A stretch of DNA of 64,000 nt from the NCBI GenBank assembly GCA_963277665.1, contig OY728120.1, forward strand, positions 942,387,195 to 942,451,194, read 5' to 3'. Below the pieces are notes generated by a model that did not search any database, was not told the origin of the DNA, and saw nothing but the letters and a program-made list of their open reading frames with translations. Shown here piece by piece: positions 39,101 to 51,840 of this stretch. Origin of the DNA: Viscum album (lineage: Eukaryota > Streptophyta > Magnoliopsida > Santalales > Viscaceae). A program made the translations under genes and the position numbers. The number at the start of each line of letters is the position of its first letter. The stretch's first letter is position 1.

Positions 39101-41200
39101 CCCTTATCATGATGTCAATCCTATTGTGTTTTAATCCCTAGACATCATGATTTAAACCTCTTCTTTCCCCCTTATTCTGGAATAATTCCACACCCATAGA
39201 GTCACCCCATTTGTTCACTATCCCATTTTTATTGACAATGTTGTCTATAAATATATTTTTATTATCTACCCTCAACATCTCTTATCCCATATACTCTTAG
39301 TGGTTAGTAATCAATAGAATGCCCTGAGATCTGGATAATTATATAACATATCCATATGAATGAGAAATCCTATGGTCATCCCTTTTTTATCACATCAAGC
39401 ATGATTCTCTTGAGCCTAGGGATTGGTCATTAGATTCCCCAGAAATATGATCGATGTGTGATAATTAAAAACAAAAATCATGTACCAACACATTGTAATA
39501 AAAAAAATAATGTTTCATATGGTAATCCACATATTGGATCCGTCCATTGATAAATTACATCCAAGATTTATCATGGAAATTCAGCGATTGAGCTCGTCCA
39601 ACTTATCCTTTATAACCCTGAGATATTTTTGTCACAGCACCATGTATTATATCTCTTCACTAGACATGGGGAAAAATATTAAGACCATATCTATTTCTTT
39701 TAATTCTCATCCAATCACCCATCTGATTTTTTACGGGATTGGGCATCCTTGGCCTCGTCTACTGCAAGTCGATACCTTAAACTGCTAATGATCACATCCC
39801 TAATATTAGGGACGTTTTACTGATCTTATTCCACCCCCATTAGGTTTCCAATATCTTCATTATATTTCTAAAGAAACTATGAACACCCATATTGTGCCTC
39901 CTCTAGGACACATTGACCTCCTTCCTCCATGAAAATTCTTGATCGATGATGAAATATTGATCTAATGTAAGAAGGTTGCGGGAAATCACCACATCCTTCC
40001 CCTTTAATACTAAACAGTGGTGGTGATATCCCACTTTTTGATATAGTTATGATATCCATTAGTAGGTGGAATAGTTGTGTACATTGCATCATGTTTTTTT
40101 GATGTACAATATGATTATTTTTGTTTATTTCTGAGTAGGCATCCTTAAAATAATTAGGATTCATTGGCTCATATGGACTAAATATCACAAATATATATTC
40201 ATTTTTATTTAGAAAGTTTAGTTATTCAAGAATAAGCCATAGGATAGTTTTTTCATCTCTAAGTGTGAGAATATAGATAACTATCCTATGGAATGGTTCA
40301 TTTTCAGCCACTTAACAACTTGAAGTATCCACTATTTCACCTTATTCCACTACTAAGGTATATGAAATCATACCAACTTTTTTCTCTATTCATGATGGTG
40401 GTTAATCCTTAGCCTCATCTACTGAAACCCGCACCACTATCAATTATAGGGTTGGTAAATCCAATGTATCCTCCATAGTCACATCAATTCTATGAATGAT
40501 GGTTGCCTCTCCCATTCAGACTATATATGAAACATTCACTTATGGTGGTGTCTCTATAAGGGGATCATCCAACACAGTCTCCTCATCCATCCCTACTTTC
40601 AGTCCCATCTTGACCCCTCCATCAAGGGAATGGTTTGAGTAGTCCCCACCAGGGGAACCTCTAAGGTCAAATAGAATGTGTTAGTCTCCTCATTCCATAT
40701 AAGTGAGTAGAATCATCTATTTCAATATCATACCCTCGTGCTGTAAATGAATGTATTAGTGATGGTGGATAAGTCATGAATGATTATAATTTCTCTTCAA
40801 AAACACATCACTCATGAATAGGGATAAAAGAAAAGGGAACAAAGGGTGTAAAGGATTAATAGATTTATCAGAACTGTAAACAATAGAAAGGATCTCATGG
40901 TGGTTCATGAGTATCATTCTCGGGTAATGGTCATTCTGATGCTGCTACCCCAACTATAGATTCTAATGGTTGACAACTTGTGTCCATAACATCGAGTAGG
41001 GATCCCACACTCACCCCTTTATGGGTTGAGTTCATATTTTCTACCTTTTCAAGTCCATCATAGACCTCCCCTATTTCCATTCATGATTAAACTATGTGGA
41101 AACAAGCATTAGGTAATAAATTTAAGAATAGGTTGTATCTGATAGACATAAGGTACTAATATTTATATGGTCAACAATAGTGGATACTCTTATGTGAGAT
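39100..41200. other. Spacer without identifiable gene
   Basis: Frames are open for at most about 100 codons (39480-39788 +, 39877-40188 -), with no motif. Composition is like that of the surrounding Tat-like element. I see nothing to annotate. Confidence 0.4.
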
Positions 41201-43015
41201 AATTTCATGGTTTTGTTCTCCGAGATTCATATGACTCGTCTAGCAGAGGTGCATTCCCAACCAACTCAGTCATCAATATGTATGAGGGATAGGTTTTTCC
41301 TAACAAAATCATTACCCAGTCAGTCATAGGGCATTCAATGATCCAATAATGGATCAGTTCCACCATCTCCAACTCACATTGCTCCACCTCATCCAGAGGC
41401 ATGAGGAAAACAACCTTGGCATGAAAAATCCTGAAGAGATACAACCCAAACCAGTTGAGATAATGACACCTCCCACGAATGCCATAGAACATAAATAAGA
41501 TTACTCAATTGTCACAAGATTATAGAAAAATGTTTTCATTGAGTATTTTTACATGGTGTAGGTATTTCCCAATAGATGGTAAGAATATCCATGGGATGAA
41601 ATAAATAGATCCCCTACTCCTAATTTCTTACTTGCTAAGATCATTGGGCCTGATTTTGCTACTACTATTGCTAGGCCTACATCCTTTTGGGAAAATGAAA
41701 TGATTGAAATTCCGCAACATCCCTTTGTACTCGGATAGATCTTCAACCGTTAAGTGCACCAACTTCCACACAACTCTGGACCCATGTTTGAAAGGATACT
41801 CCTTCAATGGATCAGGTGGCCCTCTACCTAAATATTTCTCCAGGTCCTGTGCTCTACCCAATTAGTGTGTAATCACGAGTAATAAAATAAACACCAGATG
41901 GATGTATAAGCTCGATCTTCATCATTCCATCCTTTCATGTGAACATGACCATTAATATCTCATCACTAAAGGATGGAACTCATGGAACACCTCTATGTAT
42001 ACCATCCATTTTTTACCTCTATAGAAAATTGAATTACCTATAAAATCATGTTGTTTTGTATGTTTTGAAGATTGGATTACAATCCACTATATCCACCAAT
42101 ATCCCACCTTGAAATACTAGAAGGCTTGTTCTCTATTCCGTGGTCTATATTCTTGCATTGGACACCACTAAAACTGGTAGGGGGAAATGGTGACATAAAA
42201 ATTTTTATACCATCCCTACCATCTCAAACATTTCCTTAAAACTCAATATGAATAAAAAAATCCCTGATATACTCATGATTGATGATCAGGAAGTTATTAT
42301 TGGAGGAGAAATTGGAGTCATGTACACATATTTTCCATGACTAAATCCACCCAAATATACTAGAAATGATGAGGCCCAAACACAAATAGTCATGTCTTAT
42401 ATTCACAAATATGGTGAAGTACTCGGTAAAAGTTTTCCAACACTAGGAAAACAAGGTTAACAAGTTTCCTCCTCACTAGAATTTATGCTATTATGAATGT
42501 TCATGTCCACACTCCCATGTGTGAATCCCTAACCATTAAAATCTGACCATAGATAAGTGCTACAATAAACCCCACCAATATGAGCATTGGTTGGGCATCC
42601 TTTTTTATGTTGTACCCCTGCATTTTCCACAAGATTTATTCTAGGATCACCAAGTAGGGGAAATCTGTACCCTTTTAATATCCATTAGGAAATGTACATG
42701 AACGTATCAATATCTAATATGTTGTATCCCCTCCACCAACCAACATTTTAAATGGTTCATTAAACAAATAGTATAACCACTTCATGAAAGGGAATCAGCG
42801 CATCCATGGATTCTCTTTGTTGGTTCCCCACACCTGATCCAGTAGTGCCTTCACCAGAGATGGAAAATTGTTCAGGATCATCCCATCCAATCTATGTGGG
42901 AAATAACTAAAAATATATTTTTCCCAGAATAGGGATTCCATCGATTTGATAAATACTTCAGAGGATAACAATGACCTCCACATTTTGTAGACAGAATTTA
43001 TTGATCCCAAATGAC
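41200..43015 (-). pseudogene. Minus-strand ORF cluster behind the Tat pol, possible additional ORF
   Basis: Three minus-strand open stretches lie in a row: 42795-43010 (71 codons), 41628-41861 (77 codons) and 41205-41492 (95 codons). Their composition looks protein-like, for example WRSLLSSEVFIKSMESLF, VWKLVHLTVEDLSEYKGMLR, and an acidic stretch, MPLDEVEQCELEMVELIHYW. Stops and probable frameshifts lie between them. Antisense additional ORFs between pol and the 3' LTR are known in some Tat elements (Grande type). I cannot assign a family; chance open frames remain possible. Confidence 0.3.
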
Positions 43016-43019
43016 CTCC

Positions 43020-44259
43020 TACTTAGCAACTCAGATATGATATTCCTATAATGGTAGACATGAATCTATGAAACCCCTGAAGTTGCATAGATCCTTTATT
43101 GCTTCATATCTACCATGAATTCTTGGTATGATATGCAAATCCAGTAGGCACCTTCCCCCTGATATATGACGTTATGAACTAGCGCAAATAATAGACATCA
43201 TTCTACTTATTCTATAGATTCCCAAAATCCACATTAAGGATATTCTGGTACTCTAGTAGGGATTTCTAAACTTTTTTCTTATCCCGATAAATTGTTTTGA
43301 TATTTATGTAATTAAGATCTACTATAACTGGCAGATGGTCTTTACAGATATGGGAAATAATAAATCTGTACCACTAGTATTTCCTTGGTACCCCTCTAAA
43401 CCAGTAAGATGGTTCAATCATATTCTCCACTAGGACGAAGACATCATATCTCAAGTTAAATAACCAGAGATAAATACTATTTAATTTAATAATTTACTTT
43501 TGAGTCTCTTACAACAAACTAATCAATGATTTGGGTACTAATGTTCTTCTAACACACTCCTCATTCATAATGTTGTGGACCACATCCTCACTCCATGAAT
43601 CAAAAACATTGAATCCTTAAGAATCCATATAATTCAAGAAATAGATGATTCCAGGAGTATAGATCATGGAGCTCATTCCCAGTGATCATTCATGGATTTC
43701 TTTCTAAAGGATCATTCATGGAGCACTATTTTTGAGGGATCACTTCCTGAAGATACATTTTGTACGGTCTTATTCTCTAGGAAATGTTCACAAAAAAGGA
43801 CGTAAAATCTGGTTCGCTAAAAGGTGTTCAGGTAGATTGAGAGATACATTTAAAGATAAGAAAATATAATTTCTTTTAATAGTGGATGGTTACTTTGAGA
43901 ACCCCGGTGCTATTTATTGTCATATAGATGGGATTAACTTTATGATGACCTTCATTCATGTGGCCATCACACATGGTCTTCATGAGTTAGCCTCAAGAGT
44001 AGCTGTTGATTTCCGGTTGTTGGAAAATATACCTCAAAATATGACCCTGTTTTTTCCACCATCTCCCATTTTGAGGGGGGGGGGGGGTTGATGGAAAAAT
44101 ATCTGTAGAGTCGGAATGGTGAAGGATGGAATGACCAGTTCGTGATTGCTTGAATGTTTCCTACTGACTCTCCAGACCATGATGTTTTGTATTCGTGGAG
44201 TGATTCATAGCAACATGAAACACAATGAAGTATTCAAAAATCAATGGTTCTCACAAACT
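43020..44259. other. Region leading into the 3' LTR, with a G13 run
   Basis: No gene is supported. The left edge of the 3' LTR of the Tat-like element should lie in here but is not resolved. A run of 13 G residues at 44075-44087 is unusual in this AT-rich window; it corresponds to no clear run in the 5' LTR copy. Confidence 0.4.
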
Positions 44260-45620
44260 TGTTATTCCTAAATGTTCTTCATTAAGAAACTCTAATCTTT
44301 AATAAAACTAGAGCTTATAAATACCCATTCTTCCAATTATTTTGTGGATGATTACCTAAACCCTTAGCTACCAAATTACTCCAATTTTGAAAACTTTTGA
44401 GTTTGATGATCAAACAAGAAATAGATCATTCATGGTATCCAATATTCATAAAACTGACATCCTTTTGTTATTTATTGCCTATAATATATGTGGAAACTCC
44501 TTTCCTAAAGTCATATGCCTTTCACAAATGATGAAGGCCCCTGGGGGTAATTACAGCTTTGAAAAGAATTCAGCCTTTGTGAAGAAATCCTTTTTCAAGA
44601 TAGGAGGTCACTCTATGGAAAGGGAATCATATTTCATGTATAATACCACTTCACAAATCTACTTATCTTCATGAGCCAAATGGGGTTCTAAATTCCACAT
44701 TTTATTGAGGCCCCACGATTCTAGAAAATCATATCTTGGGATTCTCCATGCTACCTCCCATATAAAAACACTCTTTACTGAAGGTCGAGTTCCCAAAATC
44801 CACATACCAATCTAGGACTGGTCCAACTACACCTCAAGTTCCAATGTGTCATGTTCCACCATTAATGTTCTCTTTATACTTCACTTTGAGTTTCCTTGAT
44901 GTTACCAACTACTTAGTGTTTTTTATTATATGTATACTAATTCCTATTTCATCTAGTAATATGCATGTTATTTTGGAACTAGTGTCTGGACACTCCTCTC
45001 ATCTTTGAATCCTAGAATTTCCAAATCCATAACCCTACCAATGTTGTGTGAGTAGTGGACATCTAACTCCAAGGATGAAGGAGTTATTCCACCAATGTTT
45101 TTGATTCATGATATAAGACTACCTTGTTTCATGTCCTAATCATACAATGTAATACTAGAAGACTAAATCCTCATTGCATGACATAAAATTTTGTATTTAT
45201 CATGTGGAATGAGAATATGATTCTTCTCATATCTGTGTAATTGGTTTTCCTCCAAAATTATTTCTAGTATACCGCTCATTTGGAATGAGATCCTCCTTTT
45301 CCAACCTATCATGTTTAATCCCCATCTCATTAAAGACTATGTTAGTTATGATTTTTTGTTAACTTGGATATGTAAGAAGCCTCCATATTATCCAAAACCA
45401 AAAATTAAAATCACCCCCATGTTCTTTGGGCCACATCCCCAGTATGATCATGCTACTCACCGGGAGACCACACCACCTCCAGGTCCCTCAGTCTGCTCAA
45501 TGTGTAATCTCCTTGCCAAATCCATCCAAGAGAAATCCTCCTACTTTTTCAAGCTTTCATGTATATTCCCCTTACCATTCCTCTACAAATTGCATTTAGT
45601 GACATGATAGTCCTTTCGAA
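44260..45620 (+). repeat. 3' LTR core of the Tat-like element
   Basis: Partner of 26640-28000, with the anchors listed there and the same order throughout. TATA-like word at 44313-44329. The open frames at 44387-44674 and 45311-45607 fall inside the LTR and are not conserved in the partner, so they are not annotated as genes. Confidence 0.75.
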
Positions 45621-46192
45621 TGAATTTAAATTTCATGGATTGGTTTATTAAATAACATTAAAAATATGACATCCAACTATGTGGTTTTTTGATCCCAATA
45701 TTCTAAATACACTACATAGTACGACTCTTTGATGTTTAACCAAAACTAAATGTAAAAATAGGTTCTCCGCCATGGGACATACCATCTTGCTTCCACCTCT
45801 ATGTGGCCTTCTATCCAAACATATTGTATCTGTTTCCAGGGTCATCTTGATATATCCATCCATGGTGCGCCTCATGGTGTGTTCTTAATTTAATAATGGT
45901 GTGACACATTCCCTTTACATAACACACCTCCCAAATATTCCACTAGTGGAATTACAACCCATCCATCTGTAAACCATCAGGTGTGACTACATATATCAAA
46001 AGGACACAACACCGTGATTTATAGAAGGGGTTTTTTATCACCCATAATGGACCCATAATACAATAACCCAATGATAATCATAGAAATATGTTTAACAGAT
46101 TTCATAATCTATCTCAAACAGATATCTGGATCCATATTCACAAGGCGAAGAACTTGTGACATCACCACAAAAATATACACTCTGAAAAACGT
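45620..46192. other. Probable rest of the 3' LTR and flank
   Basis: Similarity to the 5' copy (from about 28000) fades here. No gene is supported. A 75-codon minus frame at 45648-45875 has no motif. Confidence 0.35.
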
Positions 46193-46256
46193 GGGATGAC
46201 TTATGTGAAATCCATTGAATATGTGTGCCCATGACGTCATCTACCTCATTAAGAGA
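46193..46256. repeat. Unit of a ~65-bp tandem repeat, left of the copia insertion
   Basis: The segment with ttatgtgaaatcc, then gtgcccatgacgtcat, then ctacctcatt has two relatives on the other side of the copia element: 58497-58560 (tatgtggaattcc, gcacccatgatgtcag, ctacctcatt) and 58561-58625 (ttatgtgaaatcc, tgccccatcattc, attacctcat). The copia element therefore appears to have landed inside a short tandem array. Confidence 0.65.
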
Positions 46257-46664
46257 ATGGGATGTTCTTGGTAATAGAAGAGTACTCCATAGGTGGACGA
46301 ATACAGTATCTATTCAAATTTTAGTTTAAAAAGTCTTCTTAAAAGGGTTCCCAATAAAGTTAAATATACCCCAATCAGTTAATGTTATACTATTATGAAT
46401 GTTTGACAATTTAAATAACATCTTAGAAGAATGATTGATTCCCAGAAATCTTAATACTAGTTTTTAAATTACTTTTGAAGATATTCTAATAAGTAAAAAC
46501 AATTATAACTCCTTTCCATGATTAATTATGAATGTAAATTTAGTGATTTCTCGATTAAATAGTAAAACAGAGAAAACTAAAATAGACAACATAGTGGATA
46601 TAAAACAAGTAGTTCGGTCTCAAGTCGAGACCTAATCCACTCCACTTGGTGATCACCTTCCACC

Positions 46665-46684
46665 AAGATATTTATATAAATAAA
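46665..46684 (-). promoter_or_regulatory. TATA-like promoter in the copia 3' LTR
   Basis: On the minus strand the sequence reads tttatttatataaatatct, a plant TATA box. The same block is unchanged at 57057-57076 in the other LTR, although the surroundings have diverged. This is the reason for calling it a promoter element; start-site data are lacking. Confidence 0.5.
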
Positions 46685-47499
46685 CTTGATATACAGTCTG
46701 TATCGGGCTTTATAACAGTACAGAAGACTATCTAGGTCACACAACCTCTTCCATAGTTCTTTAAGGGTATGAACTAACAGGTTACACACAACCTCTTCCA
46801 CAATTCTCAATGAAAATACACAGCTATAAAAATATGTAATAGAAAGAATATCTTCAATCCTTCAGTTTGATCCAGGAGATAGTGCATGTTTTATACAGAC
46901 ACACACACTTCTCGAAAGATAAGAAGAATAATATGCAATATTGAAAAAATGATGAGATAAGGATAGAAGTCATCTATTGTTAGTCTATGAAACTATGGAC
47001 TTCTGAGAAGAAATTTATGCCTAAATCAAGGGATCTCGCTAAAAACAGAGTATCATAAGTTAGTTAGATCTGAATCGTGTTCTTCGTGGTACTGTCTATG
47101 CGAAGATGTGCTCCACAAGTATGAACTATGGTGTCCTGTATGTTGATTCAATAATGCTTCATTTGTTATTCCGGAATGTTGAGTTTCATGTGTCTATTAT
47201 TTTCACAGGAAATCTTGTGTGTACTTATTTATTAAACTATATATTTTTTTGGTCCGCACATATATTTTATTATTTGAGTGCATGTGTTGGAGCCAACAAG
47301 ATTCATGTAATCTGCACCTCATACATCATACTGTCAGATGATAAGTCTACAAGGAAACATTCATAATATCAGTGCATTTAAAATCTTAAAATATTACCAT
47401 TAGAAATTAAATAGAAAAATGAAATAACAGATTAAGAGATGGTGTCAATGATTGTCTGTAAATAATGTTTACATGAAACAGTTTCTCCTTGAAGCAATG

Positions 47500-47754
47500 T
47501 CTGGATGGTTAATGTGTCTCAATGGTCATCATGTCTGGATGGTCATGATTTCTAGATTTTTATGGTGTTTAGATGGTTACAATGCCTGGATGGTAATGGT
47601 GTCTAGATGGTTAGGGTGTCTGGATGGTTACAGTGTCTGGATGTTTACGATGTTTGGATGGTTACAATGTCTTGATGGTTACATTGTCTAGATTTTTACG
47701 GTTTCTGGATGGTTACAGTGTCTGGATGGTTACAATTTCTGGATGGTTATGGTG
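47500..47754. repeat. 17-bp minisatellite in the left copia LTR, 15 units
   Basis: Fifteen head-to-tail 17-bp units with consensus near tctggatggttacagtg, all of exact length, begin at 47500. Because 17 is not a multiple of three, three units make a 51-bp coding period; the resulting WMVTVSGWL-type open frames are by-products. The homologous array in the right LTR is at 57892. Confidence 0.9.
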
Positions 47755-48091
47755 GTTGGATATTTTTCCAGAAAATCATAATCGGTGGAGGACTCATGGA
47801 TTCTCATACATATCCAAATATCTATATATAGACTTAAATTCTTATACTCATAAAATTGTTCAGACATAGTCATTTATCAATGAAATCCTTATGAAGTAAA
47901 ATAAATATAGTATACAATAATTAAACATAATTTATTGAAATTAAGATATTGGATAGTTTTATTTAAAGCACAAAAATACTTATAATCTATACACGTGATT
48001 TGAGATAGATTACACAAGATTAACAGGATTTACAGAATGTATATGATTAGTGAACATTAAAACATGATTAATACACGAGGAGACAAAAAAT

Positions 48092-48104
48092 ACCCACCTT
48101 TTTT
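48092..48104 (-). other. Polypurine tract of the copia element
   Basis: On the minus strand this reads aaaaaaggtgggt, a purine run some 16 bases before the start of the 3' LTR in element orientation. It is the expected plus-strand primer and supports minus-strand orientation. Confidence 0.65.
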
Positions 48105-48349
48105 ATGATCACAAATCATGGGAGTGATATATTTATTTTTAGATAATGTGTCTCTTCTTTAATGCGATTTTAGTTTATATAGAATATATATTTCTCCCCA
48201 TATTGGTATTTTCAAAAGGATTAAATAAGAAATAGACAATTAAGGTGCACACTTCATTAGTTGGTTAAATAGGCTTATTATAAATAGTATGCAATAAGTC
48301 TATATAAGACAACCCTATAAAAATATTTAAAACACTCTTCTTCAGCACT

Positions 48350-51250
48350 ATATTTTCATCTCTTTTCCCTTGGAAGCATCATCAGAAGAAGAATCCATAG
48401 GATCAGAGGTATAAGTAGAAGAAGGGAGTGAACTAGTGGATAGAGAAGGTAAAGGGAGTCCATCAAAAATATAAGGGGACACCGTAGGTGAAAAAGAAGA
48501 TTGAGGGAAACTTTTGATCAAGGATTAGAGGCATGATCTGACTCAGGGCCTGAGAGACAGACATAGATGTGGAGGATAGAGTAGATGATGAGAAGGTAGG
48601 AAAACCATATCTCAGGGGTGAAACTATAGGAATGAAAATGGAAGTACTCAGATCAAGAATATAAGGCCATAAAAGCATGATGATGGAAGAAATTATTACA
48701 CCACCATACTGCATAACTTTCTCAAAGACATTTTTGTTTTTGAAAAACTTATCCAAAAAAGGAGTAAAATATTTGAGCATTTGGAATTGATTTTTGAAAT
48801 CATGAATCAAAGGAGGTATCCTCATGTTTTCCACAGGATAATTGAAGTGGGTTTTCATTTCATTTATAGAGAAGATACAATTAAAGTTGAATTCCACATT
48901 ATTAGGAATTTCTTTTGGAGTATCATAAACAATCATGGAATGGATGCACACCAAATCAAGAACTCAATCACAGTTCTTGATAACATCATATAAAAATTTG
49001 TTATCCAAGCCACTAAGCCTAGATTGAATTTCTTCTTTGACAACTGCTCGAATCATATCACTTTCAAAAGAAGCTTCAGATGACTGAACAGTAGTTTGAG
49101 AAGCATTGATAGCCTATGCAAGGGATTTGACGTAGTTTAGAACTTTCTAGAGAAAACCCTTATACTCCTCAATTAACTTGTTAAGTCTAATAACAAGATC
49201 ACTCATCTCTTGAACAAACTACTTTTTTCTTTTAGCTACATTATCAGCTACAGAAGATAAATGTGGTTGAATCAGTAAGGATAATTCATGTGGGGTCCGA
49301 CTAACAAAGACATGTTCTAGTCTTATGGTTATCATTCTCCACATTTCATCAACCATGCCTCATAGAGTTTTTTACTTCATCAATGAGTAGTTGATTCTAA
49401 ATAGTGACTTACTGAATCTCATGAAGCATGTTGGGTTTAATATTCCATATGAAATTTGCCAACAACATTGAAGAATCTCATTAACTCATGTTGGTTATAT
49501 GAGACATTTAGGTATTTATGAGTTTCCGAAATCCTTCCAACAGGGTAACACCAAAAGATTTCAGATCATCTTTTTCCCCATGGTGGGAGGTTCTTGTGAT
49601 GGCTCAGAAATAGGAGTTGAGGCATGCTCAGGTTTTTTATGTAGAGACAATATCATAATCATATTTCAACTAAAACATAGTATACAGATCGTGACTGGTG
49701 ACAGAGACTTCCTGTGAATTTTTCACTTCAAAATAACTGGGAAATTTTTACCATGTGTCTATTTAGCTTGGATCAACCGAATTATGGACATCAGTAGATT
49801 CTATATTGGGTGCTGCTCCCCCTCAATAGGTGCATATTTATCAAGATTGAGATGTTTAAGTCCTTGATCTATTTCCAATAATTCATGCCTTATTTCCTCA
49901 TCCATATCCTTTTGATCCAATTGAAAAGCTCACTCCATCCTCTCTTCAGCAGAAATAATAACTATAGGAACAACTTATTCTACTGGGAGTTCTTCAAGGG
50001 TTGATTAGTTCACAATAAGAATAACATTATCTATATGTTCTTCTGAAACATTATTTCCACTTTCCGTAGAAACAAATTCCTCTTTCGAATAAAGTTAATC
50101 TTCTAGATCAACTACTTTTTAAGGAACATGTACTTCATTTTCAAATAAGACTTGAGGAGCAAGTGTGCTACCTTCGTTATCAAGAAAATTTTCTTTTGAA
50201 GCTACAAAAACCTCTTCTACTTATTTAATATCATAATACTCAACATGTTAATCCATCTCCAAACCAAGATTAGAGACATCCTTAGGTATTGAAGGGTGTT
50301 CCATTAGATTAAACTTTTCATAAATTATGTCATTATCTTCCACCCATGTTATCCTCCAGGGATTCCAATTTATTTTCATTCTCATTACAATCACTTTCAA
50401 AAGGCACAATTCATAATCCTTAATGGATTTGTCATCAGGTCCAAAAATCCATTTGAATGAAGTATAACTGAGCTAAACCTAGATTAAAATAGGGAGGTTT
50501 ATGTGGAGGTGGTTTTGATCAATTCAAAAATATGGTGTATGACAAACTTACAAATATTGGTCTTATGTCCATGCTTAATGAGATGTAACAAATATACTTC
50601 TGGATAATTGAGTACAAAAAAATCACATTTTATTGGGCTAACAAAATTCTGGACAAACATAAATACGAGTCTAAATTCTCTATCCAACTTAGTAGCAATG
50701 GCTCTTCACATTCATTTGTTTCTAGATAAACATCCCAAAGCATTTTCCAAAATAAAAATTTCAAAAGGAGGGGGAGGACCTCCATGGGTTTCTTCACAAA
50801 TACCTTCATCATGTATCCTATGGCATGAAACCCATAAACTTGAATAAAATGTGCATCTCTGGCCACTGATCCAACTTCTCAAAATATATCCATCTTCTCA
50901 ATCAAAATATGATTGAACAAAATGTTAAAACTGGGTAACCAGCTTCAGATAAAGAGGCCTATCATCTTTTGTAAACCAATCCCTCTAGCCTTTCTCTATT
51001 ATCACTTTCAACTCCAATGACATACATGTTAGATGACTCCTAGGGCATATCTTCTTTTCAGGTATTAATGTTTTTTCAATACATTCGGATTCAAGGGACC
51101 CTCAAGTGCTAACATTGGTACTATCTTCTACTTATTTATTGAACATGGATTCTCAAGAGTTAATAGAAAAAGAATTTTCATCATGGGAATTCACCAAAGG
51201 TTCGAGAGAGATATGGATTGAAAGAGGGTTTACGATTTGATAGATGAGAA
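48350..51250 (-). pseudogene. Decayed extra ORF region downstream of copia pol (env-like position)
   Basis: Between the end of pol and the polypurine tract lies about 3 kb that still reads as former coding sequence on the minus strand: open stretches at 50630-50866, 50499-50687 and 48463-48954, and a Ser/Thr-rich acidic end (PSLSTSSLPSSTYTSDP, then MDSSSDDASKGKE) at about 48355-48445 just before a stop. Fragments such as RDWFTKDDRPLY (about 50980) read like ordinary protein. In SIRE/Maximus elements this position carries an env-like or additional ORF of unknown role. A hydrophobic stretch, VIISSIIMLLW, near 48670-48705 might be a membrane segment. Family membership is inferred from position and lineage, not from a recognised domain. 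Confidence 0.55.
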
Positions 51251-51370
51251 GATAGATCGAGTGAAGAACAAGTGAAACTTCTTTTATTTTATCATTTAGG
51301 GATATCAATAATCCTCGGATCTAAAGCACAAGAGTTTAAAAACAATGGATTTCTGTGATATAGGTTATAA

Positions 51371-51840
51371 TTAATAAATAAAACAATAAAGTATCTTTAC
51401 AGTGATACCATAATCAATTTTCATTGTGACATTGTTACAATCATTGATGGTGAGACTATAATAGTCATTCACTACGGGACAGTAAGTGTTAGAAAGTAAC
51501 CAAAAAATGGTAACTGTTATACCATAATCATGAAACATCAAGTCTAGAGATAGTAAGACTATAAAACTATTAATGTCAAATAGTAATCCGAAGACAATGA
51601 CTATTGAATCCGTAAAGTGTGAAACCGTAAGATATGAAGCAGTATGATATGACATGGTATGATATGAAACAGTAAGATTTGAAACACTAAGATATGAATC
51701 CATAAGATATCAAACAGTAAGATATGAAATTGTAAGATATAAAATTGTAAGATATGAAACAGTAAGATAACTAATTAAGATTTATAATACCTAATTCATG
51801 TATGATGTAATATATTCATTCAGAATTTAATGGTTTGGTG
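51371..51840 (-). other. Spacer between copia pol and the extra ORF
   Basis: Holds the 15-bp repeat described separately and otherwise low-complexity sequence with gtaact and cattgtgac words. The 110-codon minus frame at 51371-51703 is largely created by the 15-bp repeat and has no recognisable domain. Confidence 0.5.
51612..51769. repeat. 15-bp minisatellite directly after copia pol
   Basis: Ten full units and half of an eleventh, consensus gtaagatatgaaaca, run without length change from 51612. On the minus strand they read a five-residue period (SYCFI / SYNFI) that follows the end of pol. Units are less diverged than the coding sequence next to them, which suggests later expansion or exchange within the array. 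Confidence 0.88.

Larger units (their letters stand above)
26250..46200 (+). mobile_element. Tat/Ogre-like Ty3/gypsy element, strongly decayed
   Basis: Two homologous blocks at 26640-28000 and 44260-45620 lie at an almost constant offset of about 17,618 bp and are read as LTR cores. Between them the + strand holds a Tat-type pol (32220-35570), then about 8 kb with decayed repeats and minus-strand ORF remnants before the 3' LTR. This arrangement is typical of the Tat lineage, whose elements are large and carry extra sequence between pol and the 3' LTR. The outer edges are not resolved, so the coordinates are approximate. No frame survives for more than about 100 codons. Confidence 0.72.
46281..48075 (-). 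repeat. 3' LTR of the copia element (left copy)
   Basis: Aligns with 56672-58483 over its length. Shared blocks include ccaagatatttatataaata, tttttccagaaaa (about 47764) and aaaataaatatag. In minus orientation it starts tgtattaatcatgtttt. It contains a 17-bp minisatellite (47500-47754). Open frames at 46577-46810 and 47106-47869 lie in LTR sequence and are not genes. Confidence 0.88.

Noticed and set aside
47452..47869. WMVTVSGWL-type repeat protein on the + strand
   Set aside because: It is a by-product of the 17-bp minisatellite in a copia LTR; two overlapping frames show the same pattern.
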